Positions 6,322 to 8,701 of a stretch of 8,701 bases of DNA are shown in pieces (positions within the stretch are counted from its first letter, which is position 1; each line of letters begins with the position of its first letter). Below the pieces are notes generated by a model, which saw nothing but the letters and a program-made list of their open reading frames with translations, was not told the origin of the DNA and ran no database searches. The translations under genes and the position numbers were made by a program. The DNA is taken from the NCBI GenBank assembly GCA_017630975.1, contig JAGBUF010000031.1:1-8701 (forward strand). Reading direction: 5' to 3'. This DNA comes from Paraprevotella sp. (GTDB lineage: Bacteria; Bacteroidota; Bacteroidia; Bacteroidales; Bacteroidaceae).

Positions 6322-7398
6322 ATGGCCAACAGCAATTTGTCGAATGCAAAAAATGCAAAAAATGATGAGTTCTATACTCAATATCAAGATATAGAAAAGG
6401 AAGTAAATGCCTATTTGGAGTATAATCCCGATGTGTTTAAGGATAAAACGGTGCTTTTGCCGTGCGACGACCCTGAATGGAGTAACTTTACTCGCTATTT
6501 TGCACAAAACTTCGAGCGTTTGGGATTGAAAAAACTGATTAGTACCAGCTATGCCATAGAGAGCAAGAAGTATAAAACCGATTGGCAACCAACACTATTT
6601 GAAACAGAAAATCCATTGTTCAATGCCGATAAGAGCCGCGTTTGCGGTAAGATATTTGTTCTCGACCACGACACCAATGCCAATGGCCGAATAGATATTG
6701 ACGATTTGCAATGGCACTATTTAGAGGGCGATGGCGATTTTCGTAGTGCCGAAGTTACCGCCTTGCGCAATGAAGCCGATGTAATTGTAACTAATCCACC
6801 TTTCTCCATGTTTCATGAATTTTTAGCATGGATAATAGAAACAGACAAACAATTCTTGATGATATGTAATAAGAATTCTGTTACATATAAAGACGTTTTT
6901 CCTCTTTTTAAAGCTGATAGGATTTGGTCAGGACGTACAGAATGGTCTGGTGGTATGTGGTTTGAAACTAAATATAAAGAAGATGTGGATAAAGTTGTAG
7001 ATGGAGTAGATATGAAAAATGTAGCATCTATTTGGATTACTAACATTGATCATGGTCGTCGTCATCAACCCCTACCATTAATGACTATGGCCGATAACTT
7101 AAAGTTTAGTAAACATAAAGAGATACGAGGTAAAGAATCGTATGAAAAGTACGATAATTACAATGCCATAGAAGTGCCCTATACCGATGCTATTCCTCGC
7201 GATTACGATGGAGTAATGGGAGTACCTATTTCATTCCTTGATAAATATTGCCCTGAACAATTTGAAATTGTGGGTGCTACAGAAAGTGAAGGTAGAGGTT
7301 TTTCTAATGGTTTATGGGATGAGAAAAGTAAGGTTTCACAACCGCTAATTAATGGCGAAAAACAATATAAGCGTTTATTTATAAAACGAAAATTATGA
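6322..7398 (+). CDS. EcoRI-family adenine-specific DNA methyltransferase
   Basis: This is a 358-residue protein of the EcoRI adenine-specific methylase family, predicted to transfer a methyl group from S-adenosylmethionine to adenine N6 at a specific DNA site. The N-terminus has KNDEFYTQ (13-20), a hallmark of this family. [16 protein letters not shown] follows, with the same layout as the CDDPxxSNFxxYF block of M.EcoRI-like proteins. Catalytic motif IV is NPPF (158-161). Length is normal for the family and the frame is intact. I chose ATG 6322 ([17 protein letters not shown]). An in-frame ATG exists at 6310, and the frame stays open back to 6130, but that part overlaps the terminator-like hairpin. 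Base composition is clearly more AT-rich than the men genes, suggesting horizontal acquisition. The stop overlaps the next start (ATGA). The recognition sequence cannot be deduced. Confidence 0.88.
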   Translation: MANSNLSNAKNAKNDEFYTQYQDIEKEVNAYLEYNPDVFKDKTVLLPCDDPEWSNFTRYFAQNFERLGLKKLISTSYAIESKKYKTDWQPTLFETENPLFNADKSRVCGKIFVLDHDTNANGRIDIDDLQWHYLEGDGDFRSAEVTALRNEADVIVTNPPFSMFHEFLAWIIETDKQFLMICNKNSVTYKDVFPLFKADRIWSGRTEWSGGMWFETKYKEDVDKVVDGVDMKNVASIWITNIDHGRRHQPLPLMTMADNLKFSKHKEIRGKESYEKYDNYNAIEVPYTDAIPRDYDGVMGVPISFLDKYCPEQFEIVGATESEGRGFSNGLWDEKSKVSQPLINGEKQYKRLFIKRKL

Positions 7399-8558
7399 AA
7401 ACAACATTAAGAACAGACATTACCGTCAAAGATATTTGCGATGGCTTTGTCTATAACGAACTTGAAGGAAAGGGTTTGTATGGCTTGTCGGGAACACTAA
7501 CCATTCAGCCCGAATATCAACGCAACTATATCTATGCAGACGGGAAGAAAGATGTTGCCGTAATAGATTCAGTATTACGTAACTATCCACTGGGATTGAT
7601 TTATTTCAATAAATTAAAAGATGGTAGGTTGGAAGTGCTCGATGGACAACAACGCATCACCAGCCTTGGACGATACGTTACGGGGAAATTTGCTATAAAA
7701 GATGCAAATGGTATGCCCCAATACTTCGGAGCATTGGCAACGGATTTGCAAGAACGTATATTGAATACAAAACTATTGATTTATGAGTGTGAAGGCGAGG
7801 AAAGCGAAATAAAAGAGTGGTTCCGAACTATCAATATTGCCGGTATTCCTTTGAATGCACAAGAACTTCGCAATGCGGTATATTCAGGGCCATTTGTTAC
7901 CTTGTGCAAAGCCGAATTTAGTAATAGCCAAAATGCCAATGTACAGAAATGGAGTGCCTACATAGCAGGGGCGGTCAATAGACAAGATTATTTGGAGCGT
8001 GCCTTAGAGTGGGTAAGTGGTGGCAAGGTAGAAAGCTATATGAGCAACCATCGTTTCGACAATAACATCAATGAAGTAAAAGCTTATTTCAATTCGGTGA
8101 TAGATTGGGCTTCGGGTGTTTTTCCGGAAGTTGAAAACGAAATGCGCGGTTTGGAATGGGGACGATTGTATGAAAAATATCACCACCAAGCATATAATCC
8201 CAAAGAGATTCGGAAAAAGGTAAAGGAATTATATGCTGATTCTTATGTTAAGAACCGTAAGGGAATCTTTGAATATGTATTAGGTGGATGCGTGGATACT
8301 AAACTGCTTGAAATTCGCTTGTTTGATGATGCCACAAAGAAAAGTGTATATGCCAAACAAACTAATGAAGCAAAAGAAAAAGGTGTTTCGAATTGTCCTT
8401 ATTGCGCAATAGGTAATGATAATAACCGTACCAAGATTTGGGCATTGAAAGATATGGATGCCGACCATGTAACGGCATGGAGTAAAGGAGGTACAACCGA
8501 TATTTTGAATTGTCAGATGTTGTGCAAGTCGCATAATCGGGCAAAAGGGAACAAATAA
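7395..8558 (+). CDS. DUF262 plus HNH endonuclease, probable restriction enzyme
   Basis: The 387-residue protein has an N-terminal DUF262 (GmrSD-N-like, ParB/sulfiredoxin-fold) domain with the signature QPEYQRNY (38-45) and VLDGQQR (81-87). In this superfamily the domain binds or hydrolyses nucleotides. A helical middle region follows. A C-terminal HNH nuclease comprises CPYC (334-337), DADHV with catalytic-type His358, Asn372, and LCKSHN (376-381) with the final Asn381. The second zinc pair is CxxH instead of the usual CxxC. The ATGA overlap with the methyltransferase gene shows co-translation, so the natural reading is a two-gene restriction-modification system in which this protein cuts DNA lacking the partner's methylation. 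The alternative is a modification-dependent (type IV-like) nuclease, as known for GmrSD. It is AT-rich like its partner. Confidence 0.85.
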   Translation: MKTTLRTDITVKDICDGFVYNELEGKGLYGLSGTLTIQPEYQRNYIYADGKKDVAVIDSVLRNYPLGLIYFNKLKDGRLEVLDGQQRITSLGRYVTGKFAIKDANGMPQYFGALATDLQERILNTKLLIYECEGEESEIKEWFRTINIAGIPLNAQELRNAVYSGPFVTLCKAEFSNSQNANVQKWSAYIAGAVNRQDYLERALEWVSGGKVESYMSNHRFDNNINEVKAYFNSVIDWASGVFPEVENEMRGLEWGRLYEKYHHQAYNPKEIRKKVKELYADSYVKNRKGIFEYVLGGCVDTKLLEIRLFDDATKKSVYAKQTNEAKEKGVSNCPYCAIGNDNNRTKIWALKDMDADHVTAWSKGGTTDILNCQMLCKSHNRAKGNK

Positions 8559-8559
8559 A

Positions 8560-8590
8560 TTTGATGGATTTTAAAAATTTTGTTCCTTTG
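8560..8590 (+). promoter_or_regulatory. Promoter for the downstream gene
   Basis: TTTG (8560-8563) and TTCCTTTG (8583-8590, 7 of 8 matches to TAnnTTTG) are separated by exactly 19 bp, the classical Bacteroidetes -33/-7 spacing. Transcription would begin near 8597, only a few bases before the ATG at 8605. This gives the last gene an independent promoter just after the nuclease stop codon. Confidence 0.5.
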
Positions 8591-8604
8591 TAAAAAACAA
8601 TCTC

Positions 8605-8701
8605 ATGGGAAAGACCAACGAAAATGCCAAGAAGATAGGATTCATGGAGTGCCGGATGGCGGGACAACCGTATAAGTTTGTACTTCAAACCACTCATCCG
8701 C
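8605..8701 (+). CDS. Unrecognised protein, N-terminal part only
   Basis: ATG 8605 opens a frame that runs off the right edge (32 codons, no stop). It starts MGKTNENAKKIGFMECRMAG and continues QPYKFVLQTTHP. I recognise no family. In particular it does not resemble the N-terminus of MenC or MenE, which would be expected next in a Bacteroides men operon. Its base composition is closer to the men genes than to the AT-rich restriction-modification pair, which may mean the chromosomal backbone resumes here. Confidence 0.5.
   Translation, partial: MGKTNENAKKIGFMECRMAGQPYKFVLQTTHP

Noticed and set aside
6322..6366. Tandem ATGCAAAAA repeat at the methyltransferase start as a phase-variation tract
   Set aside because: There are only two copies, they encode the family-typical Asn/Ala/Lys-rich N-terminus, and a 9-bp unit would not shift the frame.
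1..8701. CRISPR array, tRNA or rRNA genes, integrase or complete insertion sequence
   Set aside because: No regularly spaced repeats, cloverleaf-like sequence, rRNA motifs or complete transposase/integrase frame were seen on either strand.

Overview
This is almost certainly a Bacteroidales genome (Bacteroides/Phocaeicola type). The men gene products have the Bacteroides-style architecture, including a HAD-hotdog fusion upstream of menF. Good matches to the Bacteroidetes -7 promoter box (TAnnTTTG) lie where promoters are expected, at 796-803 and 5892-5899. Shine-Dalgarno sequences are largely absent. Family assignments come from reading motifs by eye; no database search was run.

Layout. (1) 1-191, minus strand: 5' part of an unrecognised small gene. 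(2) 192-831: AT-rich debris with no intact gene. It holds a 38-codon remnant that looks like the N-terminus of an IS982-family transposase (377-490), and the C-terminal remnant of a D-Ala-D-Ala carboxypeptidase (DacB/PBP4 type, 520-717) with an internal deletion. (3) 832-5574: a tightly packed plus-strand menaquinone operon. It encodes a HAD hydrolase fused to a DHNA-CoA thioesterase, then menF, menD and menB, closed by a strong hairpin terminator (5610-5663). (4) 5664-6321: a long non-coding stretch. It contains a good -7 promoter followed by about 340 nt of densely structured potential RNA that ends in a terminator-like hairpin plus seven T. (5) 6322-8558: two translationally coupled, visibly more AT-rich genes. 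One is an EcoRI-methylase-family adenine DNA methyltransferase; the other is a DUF262 (GmrSD-N-like) plus HNH nuclease. Together they form a candidate restriction-modification module. (6) 8605-end: start of an unrecognised gene with its own promoter.

How the genes work together. MenF (chorismate to isochorismate), MenD (to SEPHCHC), MenB (OSB-CoA to DHNA-CoA) and the thioesterase domain (DHNA-CoA to DHNA) form part of the classical menaquinone pathway. MenC and MenE do not follow menB; a defence-type cassette lies there instead.

The two most notable points are these. First, menF carries an in-frame TAG immediately before its conserved C-terminal EWxET...K motif. The reading frame continues for 27 recognisable codons after the stop, so the enzyme lacks the Mg2+-binding glutamate and is predicted to be inactive. 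Second, the structured leader or ncRNA upstream of the methyltransferase-nuclease pair is not one I can assign to a known RNA family.
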